Below are positions 34,387 through 42,500 of a stretch of DNA of 64,000 nt, piece after piece (position 1 is the first letter of the stretch; every line of letters starts with the position of its first letter). This DNA is from Sulfurovum sp. GTDB lineage: Bacteria > Campylobacterota > Campylobacteria > Campylobacterales > Sulfurovaceae. Under the pieces are notes generated by a model, which did no database searches, was not told the origin of the DNA, and worked only from the letters and a program-made list of their open reading frames with translations. The DNA lies in assembly GCA_027068485.1 (NCBI GenBank), contig JAMOSB010000009.1:1-64000 (forward strand). Reading direction: 5' to 3'. The position numbers were made by a program, and so were the translations under genes.

Positions 34387-35253
34387 ATGTTTAATCTATT
34401 TAAAAAAGTCCTCGGTCGCACCAGTAAAGCGATCAAAGGGGTAGTCCCCACCAAGAAAAAGAGTATCTCCAAAGAGGAGTTTGAGGATATACTGCTAGAG
34501 GCTGATGTCAACTACGCATTGGTAGAGAGGCTCTTGAAGTCACTCCCCAACACCATCAACCGTATCCAAGCCTTCAACTCCCTCATCTCTGTCTTTCAGT
34601 ACAAAGCCAACTGGAAAGAGCCAGAGACAACCCCCTTTGTGGAGATGATCATCGGGGTCAATGGAGCAGGTAAAACCACCACCATCGCCAAACTCGCCCA
34701 CCGCTACCAGAGCCAAGGCAAGGGGGTGATACTCGGAGCGGGTGATACCTTTAGAGCTGCAGCGATAGAGCAACTGAGCCGATGGGCAACCAAGCTCAAC
34801 CTCCCTATCGTCGCAACACAACAGGGGCATGATCCCTCCGCAGTCGTCTATGATACCATCGAGTCAGCCAAAGCCAAGGGGCTTGAGCATGTCATCATCG
34901 ACACCGCAGGGCGACTCCATACCCAAACCAACCTCTCAGAAGAGCTCAAAAAGATGATACGCATCGCCCATAAAGCCCAAGAGGGAGCCCCCCACCGTAA
35001 ACTACTCATACTCGATGGGACACAGGGAAGCTCCGCTATCAACCAAGCCAAGGCGTTTCATGAGATGATAGAGATTGATGGGATTATCATCACCAAGCTC
35101 GATGGGACAGCCAAAGGGGGGGCACTCCTCAGTATCGCCGATGAGCTTCAGATGCCGATCTTCTACATCGGGACAGGTGAACAGCCCAAAGACCTCATCG
35201 ACTTCAAGGCAAACGCCTATATCAATACCATCTTAGATGAGATCTTCGTCTAA
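34387..35253 (+). CDS. ftsY: Signal recognition particle receptor FtsY
   Basis: FtsY is the membrane-associated GTPase that docks SRP-ribosome complexes at the translocon. The 288-aa protein is the NG core without the long acidic A domain, typical of Campylobacterota. GTPase motifs are intact: GVNGAGKTTTIAKLA (G1), DTFRAAAIEQLSRWA, DTAGR (G3) and TKLDGTAKGG (G4). The ribosome site AACAAGGAACCC precedes the ATG. It is downstream of the thioredoxin-like lipoprotein gene in one operon. Confidence 0.96.
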   Translation: MFNLFKKVLGRTSKAIKGVVPTKKKSISKEEFEDILLEADVNYALVERLLKSLPNTINRIQAFNSLISVFQYKANWKEPETTPFVEMIIGVNGAGKTTTIAKLAHRYQSQGKGVILGAGDTFRAAAIEQLSRWATKLNLPIVATQQGHDPSAVVYDTIESAKAKGLEHVIIDTAGRLHTQTNLSEELKKMIRIAHKAQEGAPHRKLLILDGTQGSSAINQAKAFHEMIEIDGIIITKLDGTAKGGALLSIADELQMPIFYIGTGEQPKDLIDFKANAYINTILDEIFV

Positions 35254-35256
35254 CCC

Positions 35257-35937
35257 CTAGAGAGCAAACCGCTCTTTGTAGACCTCTTCAAGGGGTCGCT
35301 TCTCTCGATAGTCGATCAACTCCCCAATCACCACTGTAATCTCTTGTGCGACACTACTATCTTTGAGTGATTTAGAGAGTACGGCTCCTGCATTACCACG
35401 GATATGCACAGGGAGTATCGGCAGACGGTTTTTCAGGGCGATGATACGCGCCCCCTCCTTGAAGGGGATAAGTGAATGGTCTGTCTTGTTGCGTGTACCT
35501 TCAGGAAAGATAAAGATAGAACTTCCCTCCTTGACCCCCGCTTTGACATCGGCAAAAAATCCACTCATCTGCTCTTTTTCTCTATCGAGTAGGATCGTCC
35601 CTGCATTGCGTACAAAGAGTCCAAAGAAGAAGGAGTTGTAGAGCTCTTTTTTGGAGATCCAGAGTCCAAAGATATTTGTCTTCTCTAACATCATCTCGAT
35701 AATAGGCGGATCGATAATCGTACGGTGGTTACTCACCAGTAGATACTGCCCATCTAGCGGAAGTCTCTCCTCATGCTCTACTTTGATGGTGATATTGAGT
35801 GCCTTGAGTTGGGCTTTGGAGTAGGCTAGACGAATCCTCTTCTTCTCCAATGGATCAGAGGTCTGCTTGAGCCTCCACCCAAAACTATTGGTCAGATAGA
35901 GTGCGTAGCCTAGTTGCTTGATTTGGTTCCAGTTCAT
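35257..35937 (-). CDS. plsC: 1-acyl-sn-glycerol-3-phosphate acyltransferase (PlsC family)
   Basis: PlsC acylates lysophosphatidic acid to phosphatidic acid at the inner membrane. The protein has the catalytic HX4D box (VSNHRTIIDPP), a glycine/arginine block (NAGTILLDREKEQ) and motif III (IFPEGTRNK), followed by FKEGARIIALKNRLPILPVHI. The track start at 36111 overlaps radA; the ATG at 35937 has GAGGGG at good spacing and gives 226 residues, the normal size. It is convergent with ftsY (3-base gap) and divergent from radA. Confidence 0.92.
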   Translation of the reverse strand: MNWNQIKQLGYALYLTNSFGWRLKQTSDPLEKKRIRLAYSKAQLKALNITIKVEHEERLPLDGQYLLVSNHRTIIDPPIIEMMLEKTNIFGLWISKKELYNSFFFGLFVRNAGTILLDREKEQMSGFFADVKAGVKEGSSIFIFPEGTRNKTDHSLIPFKEGARIIALKNRLPILPVHIRGNAGAVLSKSLKDSSVAQEITVVIGELIDYREKRPLEEVYKERFAL

Positions 35938-35965
35938 AAAATCCCCTCTGATAAAATAGAGTTGG

Positions 35966-35971
35966 ATTATA
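35966..35971 (-). promoter_or_regulatory. Likely -10 element for plsC
   Basis: TATAAT on the minus strand (GGTTATAATCC), 29 bases upstream of the chosen plsC start. It supports the short start. Confidence 0.45.
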
Positions 35972-36030
35972 ACCAAAAGAGCTAAAAGCACCAATCTGTC
36001 ACACTTTGATAACTCTAGGAGATTTTTGAC

Positions 36031-36036
36031 TATACT
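36031..36036 (+). promoter_or_regulatory. Likely -10 element for radA
   Basis: TATACT preceded by TTTTTGAC lies 20 bases upstream of the radA ATG, with an AAAAGG ribosome site in between. Confidence 0.4.
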
Positions 36037-36056
36037 TTCATAAAAAGGTATCGACA

Positions 36057-37403
36057 ATGGCAAAGAAAAAAACCCTCTTTGAGTGTCAAGCGTGTGGCTT
36101 TCAGTCCCCACGATGGATGGGGAAGTGTACCTCCTGTAATCAGTGGGAGACGATGATAGAGCTTAGTGCTGAGCAGATTAAGTTTCTCAAGAGTGAGACG
36201 ACAACCAGACAAAGCACCCCCTCCAAGGCGATTCCTATTACTGAAGTGGGAGAGGATAATATCACCCGTTTCTCCTCAGGTAGTAAGGAGCTAGATTTGG
36301 TGCTTGGAGGTGGAGTGGTACCAGGGTCACTCACGCTGATTGGGGGGAGTCCAGGGATTGGTAAATCGACCCTACTCCTCAAGATAGCAGGTAACCTAGC
36401 CCAACAAGATAGACGCGTCTTGTATGTCTCAGGGGAGGAGTCCGCAGGGCAGATCAAACTACGCGCCAATCGTCTCGATGCTAACCACCCCAAGCTCTAT
36501 CTCCTCGCAGAGATCAACCTCGGCAGTGTCTTGGCAGAAGTTGCCAAAACCTCCTATGACTTTATCGTCATCGACTCCATCCAGACCCTCTACTCTGATG
36601 AGACCCCCTCTGCTCCAGGCTCTGTCACACAGGTACGCACCATCACTTTTGAGCTAATGCGTATCGCCAAGAGCCTCCATATCCCGATCTTTATCATCGG
36701 GCATATCACCAAAGATGGCTCGATCGCAGGTCCTAGAGTCCTAGAGCATATGGTCGATACCGTACTCTACTTTGAGGGTGATAGTAACTCAGAGCTACGA
36801 CTACTACGAGGATTCAAAAACCGTTTTGGCTCAACCAATGAGGTGGGGATATTTGAGATGAGTGCGGGAGGACTCAACGATGCCAAGAGTATGGCGGGGC
36901 GGTTCTTTGATAAGGAGCATCTCCAGTCAGGCTCTGCGTTGACGGTCATTATGGAGGGGAGTCGCCCCATCATCATCGAGGTTGAAGCCCTCGTCTCCGA
37001 GGCCTATGGACACCCCAAACGAAGCTCTACGGGATTTGACAACAACCGTCTAGGGATGCTTCTGGCACTACTAGAGAAGAAGCTCGACCTTCCATTGGGT
37101 ACCTATGATGTCTTTATCAATATCTCAGGGGGCATCAAGGTCACTGAACCCTCAGCCGATCTTGCTGTCATCGCTGCGATACTCAGTAGCTACCGCGAAC
37201 GCAAACTCAGTGCCAATACCCTCTTCTTGGGGGAGGTGAGCCTCACAGGAGAGATACGAGAGATCCCCGCCCTCACCCAACGCCTCAAAGAGATGGAGAC
37301 CCAAGGCTTTACCAAAGCAATCATCCCTAACACCCCACTAGAGAAGAGTAGCATCAAGTGCTTTGTCGCAAGTGAGGTCTCCAAAGTCGTGGAGTGGATG
37401 TAG
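36057..37403 (+). CDS. radA: DNA repair protein RadA
   Basis: RadA (Sms) is a RecA-like branch-migration helicase used in recombination and natural transformation. The 448-aa protein has the N-terminal zinc finger (CQACGFQSPRWMGKCTSC), Walker A GGSPGIGKSTLLL near residue 98, the RadA-specific KNRFGSTNE near residue 258, and the C-terminal Lon-like domain (ISGGIKVTEPSADLAVIAAILSS, FLGEVSLTGEIREIP). It is convergent with the hybrid kinase gene; only 3 bases separate them. Confidence 0.97.
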   Translation: MAKKKTLFECQACGFQSPRWMGKCTSCNQWETMIELSAEQIKFLKSETTTRQSTPSKAIPITEVGEDNITRFSSGSKELDLVLGGGVVPGSLTLIGGSPGIGKSTLLLKIAGNLAQQDRRVLYVSGEESAGQIKLRANRLDANHPKLYLLAEINLGSVLAEVAKTSYDFIVIDSIQTLYSDETPSAPGSVTQVRTITFELMRIAKSLHIPIFIIGHITKDGSIAGPRVLEHMVDTVLYFEGDSNSELRLLRGFKNRFGSTNEVGIFEMSAGGLNDAKSMAGRFFDKEHLQSGSALTVIMEGSRPIIIEVEALVSEAYGHPKRSSTGFDNNRLGMLLALLEKKLDLPLGTYDVFINISGGIKVTEPSADLAVIAAILSSYRERKLSANTLFLGEVSLTGEIREIPALTQRLKEMETQGFTKAIIPNTPLEKSSIKCFVASEVSKVVEWM

Positions 37404-37406
37404 CCC

Positions 37407-40400
37407 CTATAGCTCAAAATCCTCTACGGGGTTGAGCTTGATAATCAGTGTCCGCAGGAGGTTGATATTGGGGACATTAGGGGCGACTATACTGTAGTGA
37501 GCATGGTCGTGTGAGGTCGCATTACGCATATTGTCTACAAACATTATACTCTTAACCTGTAGACGATCAAGCAGTTGACCAAACTCCTCCTCCTTGTCTC
37601 TATCGATCTCTAGTATCTCTTTATCAAAGAGGGCATACTTCACATGGTGAGCAAGGAGTAGAGACTTCATCTCTTCAAAATCTTTTGCCACCTTCACAGT
37701 GTAGCCTATCTTATGTAGCAATACCTCAAAGATTCTAGCATCATGTGTTGAATACTTACACAAAACAACATTAAAGGACTCCGTAGGTTCCGCTTTGAGT
37801 GGTTCTTTGATTTTGATGCTTTTGGGTTGCTTGGCTACACGCTCCCCATCAACCTTATCAGGGAAGTAGGTCGCAAGGAGGTCACGCAGTACCTCTATCT
37901 TGATGGGCTTAGACATATAGTCATCCATCCCTTCAGCCAAGAAGCGTTCTCTATCTCCCTTGAGGGCATTGGCAGTGAGTGCAACAATAGGGATATGGGG
38001 GATACCATACTCCGCCTCATAGCTCAGTATCGCCTCAGTCGCCTCGATACCATTCATCACGGGCATCTGCACATCCATAAAGATGATATCAAACCCATCA
38101 CTCATGCGTCGATCTAGTGCAACCTTACCATTATCCACCAAGGAGACCTCAGCACCTATCCCTTCGAGTGTCTGTTTGATAAGCTTCTGGTTGATACTAT
38201 TATCTTCAGCTACCAAGATACGAAGATTTTTAAACTGTATGACCTTCTGCTTCTCCTCACTCACACCAACACCTTGAGAGAGCAGAAGTGTACTCTCTAT
38301 CTTGGTGAGGTTAAAGGGTGCGTAGAGTACCCTAAAGAGTTGAGGCTCTTGATTTTGTACCTCTTGTTTCTGATAGACTTCCGTAAGTAGCACGACTTTA
38401 GAGTCGAGTTGTTCCAATAGCTCAAAATCCCCCTCCTCTAAAAGAGCATAACGAACAAAGAGAAGATCAGGGTGGAGGCTACTATTTTGCTCCGCAAGCA
38501 GTGCAAGATCACTAACCACCTCATACCCACTACTCAACGCATCGATATAGGTCTGGACATTTCTATCTTCTGTGGTTGCGGTATGGATAGAGGGGAGATA
38601 GTAGAGGATATGAAGATCCCCAAAATTATTGGTTTTTTGGATCTGCATACTGCGTTCCATCTCTAGCTCGAAAAAGAAGCGTGTCCCCTCTCCCTCTTGA
38701 CTCTCGAGATCGAGTACCCCACCCATAAACTCAACCAACCGTCCAGAGATCGTCAATCCTAGTCCTGTACCACCAAACTCACGACTGGTACTACTATCGG
38801 CTTGCGTAAAGGCCTCAAAGATCTTACTCTTCTGCTCAGGAGTGACACCAATCCCTGTATCTTTGACACTAAAGCGTACTCTATCATGGGTACTTCCACC
38901 TACCCGCTCGATACGCACATCCACCGTCCCATACTCAGGCGTAAACTTGATCGCATTACTGATGAGATTGACGAGGACTTGTTTGATCTTGTTGGGGTCA
39001 CCTTTGAGCTGATGGGTCGCTAATGCTGGATCGATATAGAGCGTAAAGGTGATCTGCTTCTCTGATGCTTTGGCACCATACGCCTCAATCCCACTCTCAA
39101 ACTCCTCGATAGGATTAAAGTCGATATGCTCTATCTCTATCTTCTCACTCTCAATCTTGGAGAGGTCAAGGATATCATTGATAACCGAGAGGAGGTTCTC
39201 TGAACTCTTCTTGATAATCTGCACAAACTCTTTTTGTTCACTATCAAGATGGGTCTCTTTGAGTAGATCAGTAAATCCAACCACCCCATTAAGCGGGGTG
39301 CGTATCTCATGAGACATATTGGCAAGGAAGAGACTCTTGGCACTGTTTGCCTCCTCTGCTAGCCTCTTACTCTCTTTGGCATCGAGTACGGTATGCTCCA
39401 AAAACTCATACATCTGTCTCTTATCTTTCTGCTGTACCATCTCAATCAGTGCCATCTCACTCTCGATATCAGAGTCACTTGCGATATTTTTGATAATCTT
39501 CTCAAGGTTCTTTGTATCACTCTCCATATGCTCAAAGATACTTCGTACAATAAAGAGTAGTATCACAAAAAAGAGGAATACCCCTATGGCTATCCACATC
39601 TGACGACTATAGTCTGTCAACTCCTCTTCAACTGTTGCTTGTGACGCACCCAAAAGCACCTTTTTTGCCCGCTCTAGCAGGGCTATTTTGGCACTCTGTT
39701 GATCGACCCAAAGTGACGCTTTAATCGTGTATCGCCCACACATAGACTCACCAATCAGTGTCGTACGATAACTAAAAAGCTTGGTCTCTATCCGCTCGTA
39801 AGAGTGTTTTCCTAAGATACTCTCTAGCTTCAAACTCTGCTCTAGAGAGAGTAGATGATGGTAATCCACAAGGTCGTTACCTGCTAAGACCCTATCCCAC
39901 ACCTCCAACTCCTCTGTACTGATGGGGGTTTTACGCAGAAGAAAGAGAGAGACTAACGCACGCTCTGTATAGCTATTGGCTTGGAGTGCTACAATCGACT
40001 GATAGACCCTAGAGAGGGCATGATCACCAAGGTGTACATCAGTCTCATACCCCGCTATGATTTGTGCTACACTCTCTACAATATAGGTATCAAAGTAGTT
40101 TTTGATCAGATCACCATTGAGGGTTTGGATATTGATCCGCTCCTGTTTGAGTCCCTCTAGCTGTGTGAGGATGGGAGTGATTTTATACCTATAGCGTCTA
40201 TTCTGCTCCCCTAGCTCTTGAAGTCTCTTGATCGCCTTATCGGTCTTGTCCCACTGAGACTCAACCGTATGGAAGTCCGACTTCCCCCCCTTGCCGATAT
40301 AGGTCGCAACCACCCCCTGCTCTTCACCTAGCTCCATCAATACACGACTCAACTGATTTTTATAGGCGAGTGCAACACCCTCTTCTCTACTCTGTTTATA

Positions 40401-40502
40401 GCCCTCATAGGCATGATAAAAATAGTACACAGAGGCCAATAATATGGCGATAATGGGTAAGACGACCGCGGTATAGGAAAAACGATTTTTTAATAGTTTC
40501 AT
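37407..40502 (-). CDS. Hybrid sensor histidine kinase with NIT-like periplasmic domain and several receiver domains
   Basis: A 1031-aa inner-membrane kinase. Membrane helices lie near residues 10-30 and 310-330. Between them is a ~280-residue helical region (LMELGEEQGVVATYIGKGG, ALQANSYTERALVSLFLLRKTP) that resembles the NIT nitrate/nitrite-sensing fold. Then come HisKA (FLANMSHEIRTPLNGVVGF), HATPase (QVLVNLISNAIKFTPEYG, FGGTGLGLTIS), a degenerate receiver, a full receiver (LVAEDNSINQ, IIFMDVQMPVMNG, VALTANA) and a C-terminal degenerate receiver (VVLCKYSTHDARIFEVLLHKIG) in which the Asp position is hard to place. It is 10 bases downstream of the PilJ-like gene and likely cotranscribed with it. 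The signal sensed is inferred only. Confidence 0.85.
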   Translation of the reverse strand: MKLLKNRFSYTAVVLPIIAILLASVYYFYHAYEGYKQSREEGVALAYKNQLSRVLMELGEEQGVVATYIGKGGKSDFHTVESQWDKTDKAIKRLQELGEQNRRYRYKITPILTQLEGLKQERINIQTLNGDLIKNYFDTYIVESVAQIIAGYETDVHLGDHALSRVYQSIVALQANSYTERALVSLFLLRKTPISTEELEVWDRVLAGNDLVDYHHLLSLEQSLKLESILGKHSYERIETKLFSYRTTLIGESMCGRYTIKASLWVDQQSAKIALLERAKKVLLGASQATVEEELTDYSRQMWIAIGVFLFFVILLFIVRSIFEHMESDTKNLEKIIKNIASDSDIESEMALIEMVQQKDKRQMYEFLEHTVLDAKESKRLAEEANSAKSLFLANMSHEIRTPLNGVVGFTDLLKETHLDSEQKEFVQIIKKSSENLLSVINDILDLSKIESEKIEIEHIDFNPIEEFESGIEAYGAKASEKQITFTLYIDPALATHQLKGDPNKIKQVLVNLISNAIKFTPEYGTVDVRIERVGGSTHDRVRFSVKDTGIGVTPEQKSKIFEAFTQADSSTSREFGGTGLGLTISGRLVEFMGGVLDLESQEGEGTRFFFELEMERSMQIQKTNNFGDLHILYYLPSIHTATTEDRNVQTYIDALSSGYEVVSDLALLAEQNSSLHPDLLFVRYALLEEGDFELLEQLDSKVVLLTEVYQKQEVQNQEPQLFRVLYAPFNLTKIESTLLLSQGVGVSEEKQKVIQFKNLRILVAEDNSINQKLIKQTLEGIGAEVSLVDNGKVALDRRMSDGFDIIFMDVQMPVMNGIEATEAILSYEAEYGIPHIPIVALTANALKGDRERFLAEGMDDYMSKPIKIEVLRDLLATYFPDKVDGERVAKQPKSIKIKEPLKAEPTESFNVVLCKYSTHDARIFEVLLHKIGYTVKVAKDFEEMKSLLLAHHVKYALFDKEILEIDRDKEEEFGQLLDRLQVKSIMFVDNMRNATSHDHAHYSIVAPNVPNINLLRTLIIKLNPVEDFEL

Positions 40503-40512
40503 ACTCTACTCC

Positions 40513-41280
40513 CTATTGGTTTTTACTATGGAAAAGTGCTAAATCTGCCAAGACACTCTCTAGGTGCAGTGTAGAGAGATAGAGGATATTGGGTAGTGTG
40601 TGCTTTTTGATTGAGACATAAAAGACCCGTACCACCCGCCAATACTGACGAATCATCTCTAGCTCTTTGAGTAGACTCCCCTCATATGAGTAGGTAAATA
40701 ACACTGCCAACTCCGTATCAAACTGATCAATCGCTCCATAGAGTGCCTTGAGTGTATGCTTGGTGACAAATCCTGCGTGATAGGCTAGATAGTATTTATT
40801 GATGCGTTCAAGGAGATACTCCATATTTTTGATACGAATAAACATCTGCTCCTCTAGTGAAAAGTCATAGGCATGCTCTTGGGTGAGAGATGTTGCCCCC
40901 TCTAAGAGGGTTTCACTATAATCTATCATCAACGCTGCACGCTCCATACTATAGGGTTGTACGACAATCTCCCCTATCTGCTCACTACTTAACGACAGAA
41001 AACTCAAAAGGTTTCGAGCATCTTTACTACGGGTAGCCGTAGCAATCAGTCGAAGCTTCTCATCAAGCTGAGAGACAATAGCTTGTAACTTCCGCTCTCC
41101 ACGCTTTGCAACATTGGCTCTTTTGGCTTGATAGAAGTACTCTTTGACAATCTTCTGACTCATAAACTTAATCTCTTCAGAGGCTTCCAAAATCTTTACA
41201 TCACTTCGTGTCGTAGCCGCACCAAGCCAAGTAGCGATCAGTTGCCAGACTATCAAGTGTATCAACATAGCTCTTTTCAT
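40513..41280 (-). CDS. Periplasmic PilJ/NarX-like four-helix sensory protein
   Basis: The 255-aa protein has a signal peptide (MKRAMLIHLIVWQLIATWLGAA) and is otherwise helical. The segment ILEASEEIKFMSQKIVKEYFY resembles the PilJ/NarX N-terminal sensor motif (RMLSQR-type), where nitrate or other small ligands bind in NarX. There is no membrane anchor or output domain after the signal, so it would act as a periplasmic ligand-binding partner for the kinase encoded immediately downstream. A TATAGT promoter and AAAAGGAG ribosome site precede it. Family assignment is moderately sure; the ligand is unknown. Confidence 0.65.
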   Translation of the reverse strand: MKRAMLIHLIVWQLIATWLGAATTRSDVKILEASEEIKFMSQKIVKEYFYQAKRANVAKRGERKLQAIVSQLDEKLRLIATATRSKDARNLLSFLSLSSEQIGEIVVQPYSMERAALMIDYSETLLEGATSLTQEHAYDFSLEEQMFIRIKNMEYLLERINKYYLAYHAGFVTKHTLKALYGAIDQFDTELAVLFTYSYEGSLLKELEMIRQYWRVVRVFYVSIKKHTLPNILYLSTLHLESVLADLALFHSKNQ

Positions 41281-41311
41281 CGTTTGTACTCCTTTTAAAA
41301 CCCCTTATTGT

Positions 41312-41317
41312 ACTATA
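41312..41317 (-). promoter_or_regulatory. Likely -10 element for the PilJ-like / hybrid kinase operon
   Basis: TATAGT on the minus strand in an A+T-rich context (CAATTTTATAGTACAATAAGG), about 31 bases upstream of the ATG at 41280. Confidence 0.4.
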
Positions 41318-41374
41318 AAATTGGTCATAATTGATATAAGTCATCGCCTACATACACTCAAAGTACCATTACGA

Positions 41375-41380
41375 TATAAT
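41375..41380 (+). promoter_or_regulatory. Likely -10 element for the small plus-strand ORF
   Basis: A perfect TATAAT 40 bases upstream of the small ORF start at 41421, correctly placed with an AAAGGA ribosome site between. Confidence 0.4.
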
Positions 41381-41420
41381 AATTTCACGATCTCAAAATA
41401 TAGATTTAAAGGATTGATGA

Positions 41421-41519
41421 ATGAATGAAAATATAATGAAGGCACTCCAAGATATCAGTGGGTATATGGGGGGTGCGATCAGTAACTATAGAGGAGAGTG
41501 TCTCATCCAACTATTGTAA
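41421..41519 (+). pseudogene. 32-codon ORF, probable truncated remnant or small protein
   Basis: The ORF is too short for the track. It reads MNENIMKALQDISGYMGGAI and continues with SNYRGECLIQLL before TAA. It has both a TATAAT promoter and AAAGGA ribosome site. The sequence looks like the first helix and strand of a roadblock/LC7-like small regulatory protein, cut off after about 30 residues; nothing after the stop continues it. It sits between two signalling operons. It may be a remnant of a signalling gene or a genuine small protein. Confidence 0.4.
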
Positions 41520-41548
41520 CAGAAAAAAGCGATAATTAAGGCGTACTC

Positions 41549-42181
41549 CTAATCCTTCACGGGGTGCAAGAGTGCAAACGCGACCAACTGCTCCGTTGTA
41601 CTCAAAGAGAGTTTCTCTAGGATGCGTGTCCGATAGGTGGAGACGGTCTTGGGGCTGATATTGAGCTTTTGGGCGATTTTACTAAAACAGACTCCTTCAC
41701 TCAACGCACTATAGACCTCATACTCTCGCTGAGAGAGACTATCGAGTAGTCTATCTTTACACTTGGTAAACTTGGTACCAAAGGGGAGTGTCTCCTGATA
41801 CTCTTTGGTTAGATAGGTCGCACCACTTGAGACCCGCTTCACCGCCTCTATGAGATTTTCAGGGAGTACCGTCTTGTTGAGGTACCCCTTCGCCCCTGCT
41901 TGGATAGACTGAATGGCATAGGGGTTCTCAGGGTGCATACTCAAGACAAGGGTCGGGAGGTCGGGATAGAGATGGTTCACCTCTTGTATCGTATAGATAC
42001 CATTTTTATCTCCAAGATTGAGATCGAGAATAAGCAGATCATAGTGACTACGGCTCAGCTTCTCTTGTAGCATAGCAAAGGAGGAGGACTCCGCTATCTC
42101 AACCCTCTCCCCTAGGGAGCCTAGTATCAACCCTACGCCTGCACGCACAATCTGATGATCATCCGCTATCATCACACGCAT
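41549..42181 (-). CDS. NarL/LuxR-family response regulator
   Basis: A 210-aa regulator with a complete receiver domain (RVMIADDHQIVRAGV; phosphoacceptor in LLILDLNLGDKNG; VLSMHPE; LNKTVLPENL) and a LuxR-type helix-turn-helix (LSQREYEVYSALSEGVCFSKIAQKLNISPKTVSTYRTRILEKL). It is the likely output of the FIST-kinase-Hpt relay encoded immediately upstream, with a 4-base gap to the Hpt gene. LuxR-type regulators are relatively uncommon in Campylobacterota. Confidence 0.93.
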   Translation of the reverse strand: MRVMIADDHQIVRAGVGLILGSLGERVEIAESSSFAMLQEKLSRSHYDLLILDLNLGDKNGIYTIQEVNHLYPDLPTLVLSMHPENPYAIQSIQAGAKGYLNKTVLPENLIEAVKRVSSGATYLTKEYQETLPFGTKFTKCKDRLLDSLSQREYEVYSALSEGVCFSKIAQKLNISPKTVSTYRTRILEKLSLSTTEQLVAFALLHPVKD

Positions 42182-42185
42182 CAGA

Positions 42186-42500
42186 CTACTCCGTGAGTAG
42201 AAGAGCCGTAATCATAGCGATACTCTCAGGAGAGTCGATATCCATACGAAGCTCTTTTATCTCTTCAGCTACAGAGCTATTACCTAGTTGAAACAGTAGC
42301 CCTTTGAGTGCATGAAGCGTACCACTCACCGCTTCTCTATCTACCACACTAGATGCTAGTTGCTCTTGAAGTCTAGCAAGGTTCTCCTCCAAATCCTTTG
42401 TCGCTTGTGTAATGAGTGGACGGATATCCTCCTCCTCAAATCCAAATGACTTCAAGTGCTTCTTGGCAATCTCTTGTGAACGATTAATGATCTTGTACAT
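42186..42500 (-). CDS. Histidine phosphotransfer (Hpt) protein
   Basis: A small helical protein with the Hpt phosphohistidine motif SGTLHALKGLLFQLGN (HxxKG). It would pass phosphate from the hybrid kinase receiver to the NarL-type regulator. The track start at 42515 is replaced by the ATG at 42500 (MYKIINRSQEIAKKH), which has a GAGGAGAGAGGGA ribosome site and overlaps the kinase stop by 17 bases, giving 104 residues. Confidence 0.88.
   Translation of the reverse strand: MYKIINRSQEIAKKHLKSFGFEEEDIRPLITQATKDLEENLARLQEQLASSVVDREAVSGTLHALKGLLFQLGNSSVAEEIKELRMDIDSPESIAMITALLLTE

Noticed and set aside
35261-35278. AGAGC-AAACC-GCTCT hairpin with three Ts after ftsY
   Set aside because: Stem only 5 bp and T-run too short; it also codes for the plsC C-terminus. 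It could still stop ftsY transcription but cannot be supported.
37411-37438. AGCTCAA/TTGAGCT inverted repeat at the convergent radA/kinase ends
   Set aside because: The 14-base loop is long, no T-run follows on either strand, and it lies in codons of the kinase, so a terminator call is not supported.
41331-41344. FNR-box-like TTGAT-N4-GTCAT upstream of the PilJ-like gene
   Set aside because: Only one half-site matches the TTGAT-N4-ATCAA consensus; the other has two mismatches. Expected by chance in AT-rich DNA.
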